A stretch of 35,601 nt of DNA from assembly GCA_022799035.1 (NCBI GenBank), contig JAAWNQ010000022.1, forward strand, positions 1 to 35,601. Reading direction: 5' to 3'. Of the stretch, positions 22,511-29,637 are shown one piece after another (position 1 is the first letter of the stretch; the number at the start of each line of letters is the position of its first letter). The stretch comes from Oscillospiraceae bacterium (lineage in GTDB: Bacteria > Bacillota > Clostridia > Oscillospirales > Oscillospiraceae). The notes below the pieces were generated by a model. That model was given only the letters and a program-made list of their open reading frames with translations, searched no databases and was not told the DNA's origin. Made by a program: the position numbers and the translations under genes.

Positions 22511-23470
22511 ATGGTAGGACCTGTACTGCTGTTCGCACTGGGATTGCTGCTGCTCATCAAGGGAGGGGACTGGTTTGTGGAAGGGGCCTCGGGGATCGCT
22601 CACCGGTTTGGAGTCCCGGAGCTGCTTATCGGGGCTACGGTGGTGTCCATCGGCACTACCCTGCCCGAGGTGATGGTGTCCACCACCTCCGCCCTGGCGG
22701 GCCACGGGGAGATGGCCTACGGAAACGCCGTGGGCTCCATCATCTGCAACACCGCCCTTATCGCCGCCATCACTGTGGCGGTGCGCCCCAGCAAGGTGGA
22801 GCGGAGAAGCTTTCTGACCCCTGTGGTCTTCTTTTTTGTGGCGGCGGCGGTCTACGTCTATGTGGCCTACTCCACCGGGGAGTTTACCCGGCTGGTGGGA
22901 CTGGAGCTATTGGGGATCTTTCTTGTCTACATGGTGGTTTTGGTCCGGCAGGCCCTGAGGGCTCCAAAGGTATTTGAAAGGGAGGAGACCCCGGAGGGCC
23001 CCCTTTGGAAATGCCTTCTGGGTCTGGTGGCGGGGGCGGCCTTCATCGCCGTGGGGGCCGACCTGCTGGTGGACAACGGCACCGTCATCGCCCAGGCCCT
23101 GGGGGTCCCCGAGTCGGTGATCGCCCTCACCTTTGTGGCTTTGGGGACCAGCCTTCCCGAGCTGGTCACCGCCGTCACCTCCCTGGTGAAGGGCCATGGG
23201 GCCCTGTCCCTGGGCAATGTGATCGGGGCAAACCTCTTTAATCTGGTGCTGGTCAGCGGCCTGTCGGTGACCCTGGCCCCCTTCAGCATCCCGGCGGAGA
23301 AGACCATCGCCGGCTATAACGCCTCCCTGGTGGTGGACATGCCTCTGATGCTGGCGGTCATGGCCTTCCTGACCCTTCCCGCCCTGGTCCGGGGAAGGCT
23401 GAGCCGCTGGCAGGGGGTGACCCTCCTGGTGATCTACGGGGCTTTCTGTGTATTTCAGTTTTTCCTGTAA
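22511..23470 (+). CDS. CaCA-family cation exchanger (YrbG-like), probably Mn2+/Ca2+ exporter
   Basis: 319 residues, about 10 TM helices in two inverted halves, each with the alpha-repeat signature: ATVVSIGTTLPEVMVS in the first and LTFVALGTSLPELVTAVTS in the second, with conserved acidic residues in the centre of the pore. Related proteins exchange Na+ or H+ for Ca2+. The start is the ATG at 22511, 8 bp after AAAGGA; a longer frame from 22442 would run through the riboswitch terminator. The manganese riboswitch suggests Mn2+ export as its real role; that is inference from the leader. Confidence 0.9.
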   Translation: MVGPVLLFALGLLLLIKGGDWFVEGASGIAHRFGVPELLIGATVVSIGTTLPEVMVSTTSALAGHGEMAYGNAVGSIICNTALIAAITVAVRPSKVERRSFLTPVVFFFVAAAVYVYVAYSTGEFTRLVGLELLGIFLVYMVVLVRQALRAPKVFEREETPEGPLWKCLLGLVAGAAFIAVGADLLVDNGTVIAQALGVPESVIALTFVALGTSLPELVTAVTSLVKGHGALSLGNVIGANLFNLVLVSGLSVTLAPFSIPAEKTIAGYNASLVVDMPLMLAVMAFLTLPALVRGRLSRWQGVTLLVIYGAFCVFQFFL

Positions 23471-23536
23471 CCCTGTGGCCGTTTATGCGGGATAATTGGC
23501 TATAAAAGCGGAGACAGGGACCTTGATCCGACTTAT

Positions 23537-23911
23537 ATGGCGGGAGGGGCTTGTGTGGGCTGTGTCGATTTTTATAGATGCCATCATTTTAATGATGAAT
23601 GGTATCTTATTGAGATGGTGTTGAATGTGCGCCCCTCGGAAATTGATTGGAGCGGGATCGTTGCTCCTGAGGACGGCGTGAAAGAATCAGACTGGCAATG
23701 CGCCTATATGGAGCAGTACCTCAATAGCAGTGGAACAGAAAAGATCTGTGATACCTATAAGGAGCCAAAGGAGGACGTGTATCCCTGCCGGGTCGCCTTT
23801 TTTATCTATAAAACGGCTGCCAACCGTCTTCGTACGCCGTACGGGGACTTTGCTTTGGAAGGTTTGGAGAAGACGCCATCACGGTTGAGAGATATCATTG
23901 AATTTGAATAG
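23537..23911 (+). CDS. Hypothetical protein of about 120 residues
   Basis: 124 residues from ATG 23537. A GTG at 23555 is an alternative start with GGGAGGGG about 6 bp upstream, giving 118 residues. Notable: a Cys/His/Trp-rich N-terminal part (CVGCVDFYRCHHFNDEWYL, in parts) and two further Cys. A conserved-looking block WQCAYMEQYLNSSGTEKICDTY is followed by VYPCRVAFFIYKTAANRLRTPYGDFAL (two parts). No signal peptide or membrane helix. I do not recognise the family. Codon use is less GC-rich than in its neighbours. It stands alone before a bidirectional terminator. Confidence 0.6.
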   Translation: MAGGACVGCVDFYRCHHFNDEWYLIEMVLNVRPSEIDWSGIVAPEDGVKESDWQCAYMEQYLNSSGTEKICDTYKEPKEDVYPCRVAFFIYKTAANRLRTPYGDFALEGLEKTPSRLRDIIEFE

Positions 23912-23923
23912 GAAATTTCCATT

Positions 23924-23963
23924 AAAAAGGATGGGCGTCCGGTTGGACGCCCATCCTTTTTTG
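23924..23963. terminator. Bidirectional terminator
   Basis: A 17-bp stem AAAAAGGATGGGCGTCC / GGACGCCCATCCTTTTT with a 4-nt loop, between two convergent genes. Confidence 0.93.
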
Positions 23964-23974
23964 AAAAGATTTTC

Positions 23975-24835
23975 TCATTTTCCCCCGCAGGCGGCGCAGG
24001 CGGAGGGGGTGGCGGCACAGCCCCCCAGGGCGGTCTCCCGCAGCTCGGCGGGAAGCCGCCGGCCCACGGCGTACATGGTTGAGAGCATCTCGTCAAAGGG
24101 GATAAGCTGGGGGACTCCGCTGAGGGCCAGCTCCGCCCCCATCAGGGCGTTGGCCACCCCTGCGGCGTTCCGGTTCTGGCAGGGATACTCCACCAGTCCC
24201 CCCACCGGGTCGCAGACCAGTCCCAGCATATTCATCAGCACCGTGGAGGCGGCGTCCAGGCTCTGCCGGGGGGAGCCCCCCAACAGCTCCACCGCGGCGG
24301 AGGCCGCCATGGCGGCGGCTACCCCCACCTCGGCCTGACAGCCCCCCACCGCCCCGGCTACGGTGGCGTTTCGCATGGCCAGGTAACCTACCGCCCCGGC
24401 GTTGAACAGGGCATCTGTGAGCCGGTTCTGAGAGAACCCCCTCTCGTCCCGGAGGGCCAGCAGGACCCCTGGCACCACCCCGGCGGAGCCGGCGGTGGGA
24501 GCGGCCACGATAAGCCCCATGGAGGAGCTGACCTCCAAAACCGCCATGGCGTAGGCGGCGGCCCGGCTGAGGACCGGCCCGCAGAGACTCTGGGGCAGAT
24601 GGTCAAACACCCGCTTGGCCTCCCCGCCGATAAGCCCTCCCATAGACCGGCCCGGCTTTACCAGGGGGGTTCCGGCGGCTTCGGTCATGATCTCCAAAGC
24701 CCGGCCCATCCGGTGGCGGAGCTCCTCCGGGGAGGATTCCCCCAGTTCCGCCTCCCGCCGGAGCATGACCTGGGAGATGGGTAGATCTTCCTTTTCGCAA
24801 AGGGCCAGCAGCTCGGCTCCACTTTTGAAATCCAT
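23975..24835 (-). CDS. sdaAA: L-serine ammonia-lyase, iron-sulfur-dependent, alpha subunit
   Basis: 286 residues. With the beta subunit it converts L-serine to pyruvate and ammonia using a [4Fe-4S] cluster. Cluster cysteines are in LVCDPVGGLVEYPCQNRN (two Cys) and GGCAATPSACAACGG at the C-terminus. Gly-rich motifs AAPTAGSAGVVPGVLLA and GGCQAEVGVAAAM are family signatures. It follows sdaAB by 14 bp on the same strand, so one operon. ATG at 24835 with AGAGGAGG about 6 bp upstream. Confidence 0.93.
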   Translation of the reverse strand: MDFKSGAELLALCEKEDLPISQVMLRREAELGESSPEELRHRMGRALEIMTEAAGTPLVKPGRSMGGLIGGEAKRVFDHLPQSLCGPVLSRAAAYAMAVLEVSSSMGLIVAAPTAGSAGVVPGVLLALRDERGFSQNRLTDALFNAGAVGYLAMRNATVAGAVGGCQAEVGVAAAMAASAAVELLGGSPRQSLDAASTVLMNMLGLVCDPVGGLVEYPCQNRNAAGVANALMGAELALSGVPQLIPFDEMLSTMYAVGRRLPAELRETALGGCAATPSACAACGGK

Positions 24836-24849
24836 AGGGGTTCCTCCTC

Positions 24850-25518
24850 TCAGGGCTGGATCAGCATTACGTCGTGGACATGGGGATTGGCTCCAAGGGC
24901 TTGAATGATGTCCTCGGGCAGCCGCTGGTCCGACTCCACGATGGTGTAGGCGGTAAGCCCTTTGGCGTCCCGGTAAAGCCGCATAAAGGCGATATTGACC
25001 CCCAGGTCGCTGATGGCCTTGGTGATGTGGGCCACCACGCCGGGGCGGTCCTGCTGTACCACGATGACGGCGCTGTACTCCCCGGAGAAGTCCACCTCCA
25101 CGCCGTTGATGCGGGTGATGCGGACCTTGCCGCCCCCAAGGGACTCTCCTCGGAGGGTCTGCTCCTGGCCTGCCCTGTTTTTCAGACGGATGTCCACTGT
25201 GTTGGGGTGGATATCCCCGTCGGTGTGGTCCAGGCGGAAGGAATAGGCCACGTCCTCCTCCTGGGCCAGCCGGAAGGAGTCCCGGATCCGGGGGTCGTCG
25301 GGGGTGAAGCCCAACACGCCTCCCAGCAGGGCCCGGTCGGTGCCGTGGCCCCGGTAGGTCTTGGCAAAGGAGCCGTAAAGGGTGAACTCCACCTCCCGGA
25401 TGGGAGGGGGGAGCATTTTATGGGTCAGCCGTCCGATGGCCGCCGCCCCCGCCGTGTGGGAGCTGGAGGGCCCGATCATGTTGGGCCCGATCACATCAAA
25501 AACACTGATAAAGGGCAT
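24850..25518 (-). CDS. sdaAB: L-serine ammonia-lyase, iron-sulfur-dependent, beta subunit
   Basis: 222 residues. N-terminal domain with FDVIGPNMIGPSSSHTAGA (serine-dehydratase beta signature, residues ~7-25). C-terminal ACT domain from about residue 145 (AVIVVQQDRPGVVAHITKAI ... NIAFMRLYRDAKGLTAYTIVE), probably the regulatory or serine-sensing domain. Start ATG at 25518 with AAAGGAG 8 bp upstream; the open frame to 25584 covers the promoter region and is not used. Precedes sdaAA. Confidence 0.93.
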   Translation of the reverse strand: MPFISVFDVIGPNMIGPSSSHTAGAAAIGRLTHKMLPPPIREVEFTLYGSFAKTYRGHGTDRALLGGVLGFTPDDPRIRDSFRLAQEEDVAYSFRLDHTDGDIHPNTVDIRLKNRAGQEQTLRGESLGGGKVRITRINGVEVDFSGEYSAVIVVQQDRPGVVAHITKAISDLGVNIAFMRLYRDAKGLTAYTIVESDQRLPEDIIQALGANPHVHDVMLIQP

Positions 25519-25574
25519 GGAAAAGACTCCTTTCCAGGGGGGATCCCCCTGGGGACATGGTGGATGACAGCCCC

Positions 25575-25603
25575 ATTTTAGCACAGGGGAGGAGAACAGG
25601 CAA
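25575..25603 (-). promoter_or_regulatory. Promoter of sdaAB-sdaAA
   Basis: On the minus strand TTGCCT (plus 25598-25603), 17-bp spacer with TG extension, TAAAAT (plus 25575-25580). It lies just beyond the dacF terminator. Confidence 0.65.
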
Positions 25604-25616
25604 CAGGCAGAAAGGA

Positions 25617-25640
25617 GGGGACGGTCAAAAAACCGTCCCC
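25617..25640 (-). terminator. Terminator of the DacF-type gene
   Basis: GGGGACGGT / ACCGTCCCC with a loop of T on the minus strand, followed by TCCTTTCT. 6 bp after the stop. Confidence 0.8.
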
Positions 25641-25645
25641 TTCCA

Positions 25646-26782
25646 TCATTTTGCCATAAAGAATTCCTGAAGCAGATCCCGGAAGATCCCGAAGGTGGTC
25701 AGCCGTCCCACCTCCTGGGCGGAGACGATGTCGATGGTCTCCTTTACCTGCCCCTCCACCGTCACGGTCAGCTCCCCCAGCTTCTGTCCCTCCTCCACAG
25801 GGGCCTCCACATTGGAACAGAGGCTGATGGAGGTCTCCACGCTGTTGACCTGGGCTTTCTCCACCAGGATCCGGCCTCCTTGGGAGAGGACGGGTTGGAC
25901 ATACTCCTGCTCTCCCAGCAGGACCTCCACCGGGGGCAGAGCCTGGGAGGGCTTGGCCTCCAATACGGTGTAGTTGGCAAAGCCGAAGTCCAGCATGGAT
26001 TTTGCCGTGGCGGTGCGGGTATCCCCGGTGGTGGACTTCAGGATCACAGCGATAAGCTCCATCCCGTCCCGCTCCGCGGTGGCCGAGATGCAAAACCCGG
26101 CGGCGTCGGTGGAGCCGGTTTTCAGTCCTGTGGCCCCCTCATAGAAGCGGATGAGCTTGTTGGTGTTGGCAAGCTGGAAGGCCCCCTCCCGAAGGGAGTC
26201 CATCCAGATGGTGGTGTATTCCCGGATGGAGGGATGGTTCAGGATCAGCTCCCGGCTCATCAGGGCGATATCGTGGGCCGAGGTGAGGTGTCCCGGGGCG
26301 GGCAGGCCGGTGCAGTTGAGAAAGGTGGTGTCCGCCATTCCCAACTCGTGAGCCCGCTGGTTCATCCGCTCTACAAAGGCGGACTCACTGCCGGCAAGAT
26401 GTTCCGCCAAAGCCACCGAAGCGTCGTTGCCCGAGGCTACGGTGACGGCCTTGAGAAGGTCATGGACGCTCATGACCTCCCCCTCCTTCAAATAGACCTG
26501 ACTTCCCCCCATGGAGGCGGCCCGGGTGGAGACCTGCACCGTATCCTCCTTGGAGAGAAGACCTCCGTCTATGGCCTCCATCACCAGAAGGAGGGTCATC
26601 ACCTTGGTGACGCTGGCAGGCTCCAGCTTGTCGTGGGCGTTGTATTCAAAGAGGATCTCTCCCGTCTCCTTCTCCATAAGGAGGGCGGCTTTCGCGTCCA
26701 CATCAGGACTGCCGGTGACGGCTCCCTGGACGGGCATAACGCAAAGACTGACGGCCAGCAGGGCCGCAAGATATTTTTTCAT
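25646..26782 (-). CDS. D-alanyl-D-alanine carboxypeptidase, DacF type
   Basis: 378 residues with a signal peptide (1-~20, LAALLAVSLCVMPVQG). Low-molecular-weight penicillin-binding protein that trims the terminal D-Ala of peptidoglycan stem peptides. Active-site motifs: SVTK at residues 57-60 (nucleophile Ser57), SGN at 117-119 and KTGS at 221-224. A C-terminal beta-rich domain (PBP5_C type, from ~275) follows. ATG at 26782 with GGAGGC upstream. A TM anchor is possible near the C-terminus but not clear. It is monocistronic. In Bacillus dacF is a forespore gene, but whether this one is sporulation-controlled cannot be told. Confidence 0.92.
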   Translation of the reverse strand: MKKYLAALLAVSLCVMPVQGAVTGSPDVDAKAALLMEKETGEILFEYNAHDKLEPASVTKVMTLLLVMEAIDGGLLSKEDTVQVSTRAASMGGSQVYLKEGEVMSVHDLLKAVTVASGNDASVALAEHLAGSESAFVERMNQRAHELGMADTTFLNCTGLPAPGHLTSAHDIALMSRELILNHPSIREYTTIWMDSLREGAFQLANTNKLIRFYEGATGLKTGSTDAAGFCISATAERDGMELIAVILKSTTGDTRTATAKSMLDFGFANYTVLEAKPSQALPPVEVLLGEQEYVQPVLSQGGRILVEKAQVNSVETSISLCSNVEAPVEEGQKLGELTVTVEGQVKETIDIVSAQEVGRLTTFGIFRDLLQEFFMAK

Positions 26783-26904
26783 GGCGGTGCCTCCATTTTG
26801 TTGAAATTCTGCCTATAAGATATGGAATTTCCCGGCTTCTATTCCAGGTGGTTTTTGGAGGGCGGGCCGGCAAAAAAATTTTTTGAAAAAATCGAAAATT
26901 TCTC

Positions 26905-26938
26905 TTTACATTTTTACATTAGCGTGTTAGTATACTAA
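26905..26938 (+). promoter_or_regulatory. Promoter of the amino-acid ABC importer with overlapping palindrome
   Basis: TTTACA (26905-26910), 17-bp spacer, TAGTAT (26928-26933). A perfect 12-bp palindrome TTAGTATACTAA (26927-26938) covers the -10, so it may be an operator. The 110 bp to its left are strongly AT-rich. Confidence 0.6.
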
Positions 26939-26989
26939 AGTGAAAGGGGCGACAGCCCAGCCAAACTGAAATCACAGGAGGAACCAACC

Positions 26990-27781
26990 ATGAAAAAGAT
27001 GATGACTTTGACCCTGGCCGCGGCCGTAGCCCTGACCCTCACCGCCTGCGGCGGCAAGAAGGCCACCGGGGACAGCGATCTTGACTACGTAAAGGCCCAG
27101 GGTAAGCTGGTGGTGGGGATCACCGAGTTTGAACCCATGGACTATACCGATCAGAACGGAGAATGGATCGGCTTTGACGCCGATCTGGCCAAGGCGTTTG
27201 CCGAGAGTCTGGGGGTCACCGCCCAGTTCCAGATCATCGACTGGGACAACAAGATCTCCGAGCTGGAGGGCAAGACCATCGACGTGGTGTGGAACGGTAT
27301 GACCCTCACCGACGACGTGAAGGCGGCCATGGCCTGTTCCAACCCCTACTTCAACAACGCCCAGGTGGTCATCGTCCCCGCCGCCAAGGCCGCCGATTAT
27401 CAGACGGTGGACAGCGTGAAGGGGCTCCAGTTCGCTGTGGAGAACGGCTCGGCAGGGATGGAGCAGGTGGAGGCCCTGGGGGTGTCCTACACCCCGGTCC
27501 AGGACCAGGCCACCGCTCTGCTGGAGGTCTCCTCGGGTACCGCCGAGGCCGCCGTTATCGACTACCTGATGGCCGCCGCCACCGTGGGGGAGGGTACCAG
27601 CTACGCCGACCTGACCTACACGGTGGAGCTGAACTCCGAGGAGTACGGCGTGGGCTTCCGCAAGGGCAGCGACCTGGCCCAGGCTCTGAACGATTACTTC
27701 AAGGCGGCCTACGCGGACGGTACCATGCAGGCCATTGCGGATACTTACGGCATCGGCGACAAGCTCATTGAGCAGAAGTAA
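26990..27781 (+). CDS. Polar amino acid ABC transporter, substrate-binding lipoprotein
   Basis: 263 residues. Lipoprotein signal with lipobox LTAC, Cys20 (LTLTACGGK), followed by the SBP_bac_3 fold. Family features: VVGITEFEPMDYTDQNGEWIGFDADLAKAFAE (in parts) and NKISELEGKTIDVVWNGMTLTDD, the amino-acid binding cleft with the conserved Asp. Bound outside the membrane to capture a polar amino acid for the permease and ATPase that follow. ATG at 26990 with AGGAGG upstream. An intercistronic hairpin follows, which fits its need for higher expression than the permease. Confidence 0.93.
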   Translation: MKKMMTLTLAAAVALTLTACGGKKATGDSDLDYVKAQGKLVVGITEFEPMDYTDQNGEWIGFDADLAKAFAESLGVTAQFQIIDWDNKISELEGKTIDVVWNGMTLTDDVKAAMACSNPYFNNAQVVIVPAAKAADYQTVDSVKGLQFAVENGSAGMEQVEALGVSYTPVQDQATALLEVSSGTAEAAVIDYLMAAATVGEGTSYADLTYTVELNSEEYGVGFRKGSDLAQALNDYFKAAYADGTMQAIADTYGIGDKLIEQK

Positions 27782-27819
27782 GATTTTCAAAGAAAAGCGC
27801 CGCCTTTTACGGGGCGCGG

Positions 27820-27855
27820 CGACCCCGGCGCGTCCAGCAGGGCGTGCCGGGGTCG
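27820..27855 (+). repeat. Intercistronic hairpin between binding protein and permease genes
   Basis: CGACCCCGGC / GCCGGGGTCG, a perfect 10-bp stem (27820-27829, 27846-27855), with further pairing inside. No T-tract follows, so it is more likely to stabilise the upstream mRNA or cause partial attenuation. Confidence 0.8.
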
Positions 27856-27909
27856 TCAGGCGCCCATGGAAAAAGACAGCGGCAGATCAAATTCAGAGGA
27901 AGTGACCCC

Positions 27910-28662
27910 ATGTTTCTAACCGTGGTAGGCGCCCTGAACCAGGGCTTCCTGCAGACCCTTAAACTCTTTGCCGTCACCCTTTTGGGGGCCATTCCCCTGG
28001 GGCTGGTGGTCTCCTTCGGCTCCATGAACTCCTGGCAGCCCTTCCGCCTTCTGGCCGGGAGGGAGGCATACGCCGCTCCGGGGCCTTGGGGGGCCTGCCA
28101 CAGAGTGTTGGCCGGGTTCCGGCCCATTCAGGCGGTGACCAGACTGGTGATCTGGGTCATCCGGGGTACTCCCCTGATGCTCCAGCTTATCATTCTCTAC
28201 TACATCCCCGGTAAGCTCCTGGGCTATTCCCCCTGGGGTACCGGGGAGCCCGGCCGCTTCCTGGCCGCCGCCATCGCCTTCATCATCAACTATGCCTGCT
28301 ACTTTTCCGAGATCTATCGGGGAGGGATCCAGGGGGTTCCCGCAGGTCAGCAGGAGGCGGGGCTGGTCCTGGGTATGACCAGGGGGGAGATCTTTTTCAA
28401 GGTGACCCTCCTCCAGATGGTCAAGCGGATCGTACCCCCCATGTCCAACGAGATCATCACCCTTGTGAAGGATACCTCTCTGGCCCGGATCATCTCCTTC
28501 CAGGAGGTCATCTGGGCGGGGCAGGCCTTTATGAAGACCTCCCACGGTTACTCAGGGCTTCTCTGGCCCCTGTTTTTCACGGGTGTCTACTACCTGGTGT
28601 TCAATGGGGTGGTCACACTCCTGCTGGGGAAGCTGGAGAAAAAACTGGACTATTTCCGTTAA
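27910..28662 (+). CDS. Polar amino acid ABC transporter, permease (HisM/GlnP family)
   Basis: 250 residues. Several TM helices with the cytosolic EAA loop QQEAGLVLGMTRGEIFFKVTL near the C-terminal third, which contacts the ATPase. FIWVIRGTPLMLQL-like segment (VIRGTPL) is the family signature. The start is the ATG at 27910 with AGAGGAAGTG upstream; the longer frame from 27844 begins inside the hairpin. Between residues ~40 and ~70 there is an extra segment of about 28 residues (in parts, LLAGREAYAAPGPWGACH) not usual in the family. 14 bp from the ATPase gene, so one operon. Confidence 0.9.
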   Translation: MFLTVVGALNQGFLQTLKLFAVTLLGAIPLGLVVSFGSMNSWQPFRLLAGREAYAAPGPWGACHRVLAGFRPIQAVTRLVIWVIRGTPLMLQLIILYYIPGKLLGYSPWGTGEPGRFLAAAIAFIINYACYFSEIYRGGIQGVPAGQQEAGLVLGMTRGEIFFKVTLLQMVKRIVPPMSNEIITLVKDTSLARIISFQEVIWAGQAFMKTSHGYSGLLWPLFFTGVYYLVFNGVVTLLLGKLEKKLDYFR

Positions 28663-28675
28663 GGGGGTGGGCGAT

Positions 28676-29428
28676 ATGGCGATTTTGGAAGTAAGAAATA
28701 TTGAAAAGCATTTTGGCGCCACCAAGGTCTTGGAGGATATCTCCTTCTCCCTGGAGGAGGGAAAGGCCCTGGCCATCATCGGCTCCTCAGGCAGTGGCAA
28801 GACCACCCTTCTCCGGTGTCTGAACTTTCTGGAGACCCCCGACCGGGGCGTTATAACAGTCCGGGACGAGGTCCTCTTTGACGCGGATAACAAGGCCGCC
28901 CTCAGCGAGGAGGCTATCCGGCAAAAGCGGCTCCACTTCGGTCTGGTGTTCCAGAACTTTAACCTGTTTCCCCAGTATACCGCCCTGGAGAATGTGACCC
29001 TGGCGGGAAAGCTGCGGGAAAAGGATAAAAGCAGATGGTCCGCCATAGAGACCCAGGGTCTGGAGCTTTTGGACCGGATGGGTCTGGCCGACCGGGCGGG
29101 CCACTACCCCCACCAGCTCTCCGGCGGCCAGCAGCAGCGGGTAGCCATCGCCCGGGCCCTGGCCCTTCACCCCGACGTACTCTGCTTTGACGAGCCCACC
29201 TCCGCCCTGGACCCGGAGCTTACCGGGGAGGTCTTAAAGGTGATCCGCTCCCTGGCTGAGCAAAAGACCACCATGATCATCGTCACCCATGAGATGGCCT
29301 TCGCCCGGGATGTGGCCGATCAGGTCATCTTTATGGACGGCGGCCTTATCGTGGAGCAGGGCAGCGCCCGGGAGGTCATCGAGACCCCCCGGGAGGAGCG
29401 CACCCGGCAATTTCTGGCCCGGTATTGA
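28676..29428 (+). CDS. Polar amino acid ABC transporter, ATP-binding protein
   Basis: 250 residues. Walker A GSSGSGKT at residues 36-43, Q-loop in FQNFNLFPQYT, signature LSGGQQQRVAIARAL, Walker B VLCFDEPTSALD, H-loop TH in IIVTHEM. It energises import with the permease. ATG at 28676 with AAGGGGGTGG upstream; an in-frame region upstream (from 28583) is the end of the permease gene in another frame. Last gene of the operon, closed by a strong terminator. Confidence 0.95.
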   Translation: MAILEVRNIEKHFGATKVLEDISFSLEEGKALAIIGSSGSGKTTLLRCLNFLETPDRGVITVRDEVLFDADNKAALSEEAIRQKRLHFGLVFQNFNLFPQYTALENVTLAGKLREKDKSRWSAIETQGLELLDRMGLADRAGHYPHQLSGGQQQRVAIARALALHPDVLCFDEPTSALDPELTGEVLKVIRSLAEQKTTMIIVTHEMAFARDVADQVIFMDGGLIVEQGSAREVIETPREERTRQFLARY

Positions 29429-29467
29429 GAAGGCGGGGGACCCCGGACCGGTCCCGGCAGCCATCTC

Positions 29468-29519
29468 TAAAGAGGGGACTCTTTTCGGTGAAATGACTGA
29501 AAAGAGTCCCCTCTTTTTA
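29468..29519 (+). terminator. Terminator of the amino-acid importer operon
   Basis: AAAGAGGGGACTCTTTTC pairs with GAAAAGAGTCCCCTCTTT (18 bp) around a ~13-nt loop, followed by T-tract. Confidence 0.92.
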
Positions 29520-29583
29520 GATACTTCGGGGAAAAGTAGTAATTGCCGTGACGAGGGCTTGTGAAAGAGTCATCATGGCCTTA

Positions 29584-29616
29584 GCATTGCCGGTCAAGAG
29601 AGGAGATCGGCAATGC
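29584..29616 (+). repeat. Leader hairpin upstream of the reductase gene
   Basis: GCATTGCCG (29584-29592) and CGGCAATGC (29608-29616) form a perfect 9-bp stem in the 5' leader, 6 bp before the ribosome site. No promoter is evident between the terminator at 29519 and here. A regulator site or a structured leader is possible. Confidence 0.6.
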
Positions 29617-29637
29617 AATTATAAGGAGGAAGTTAAC

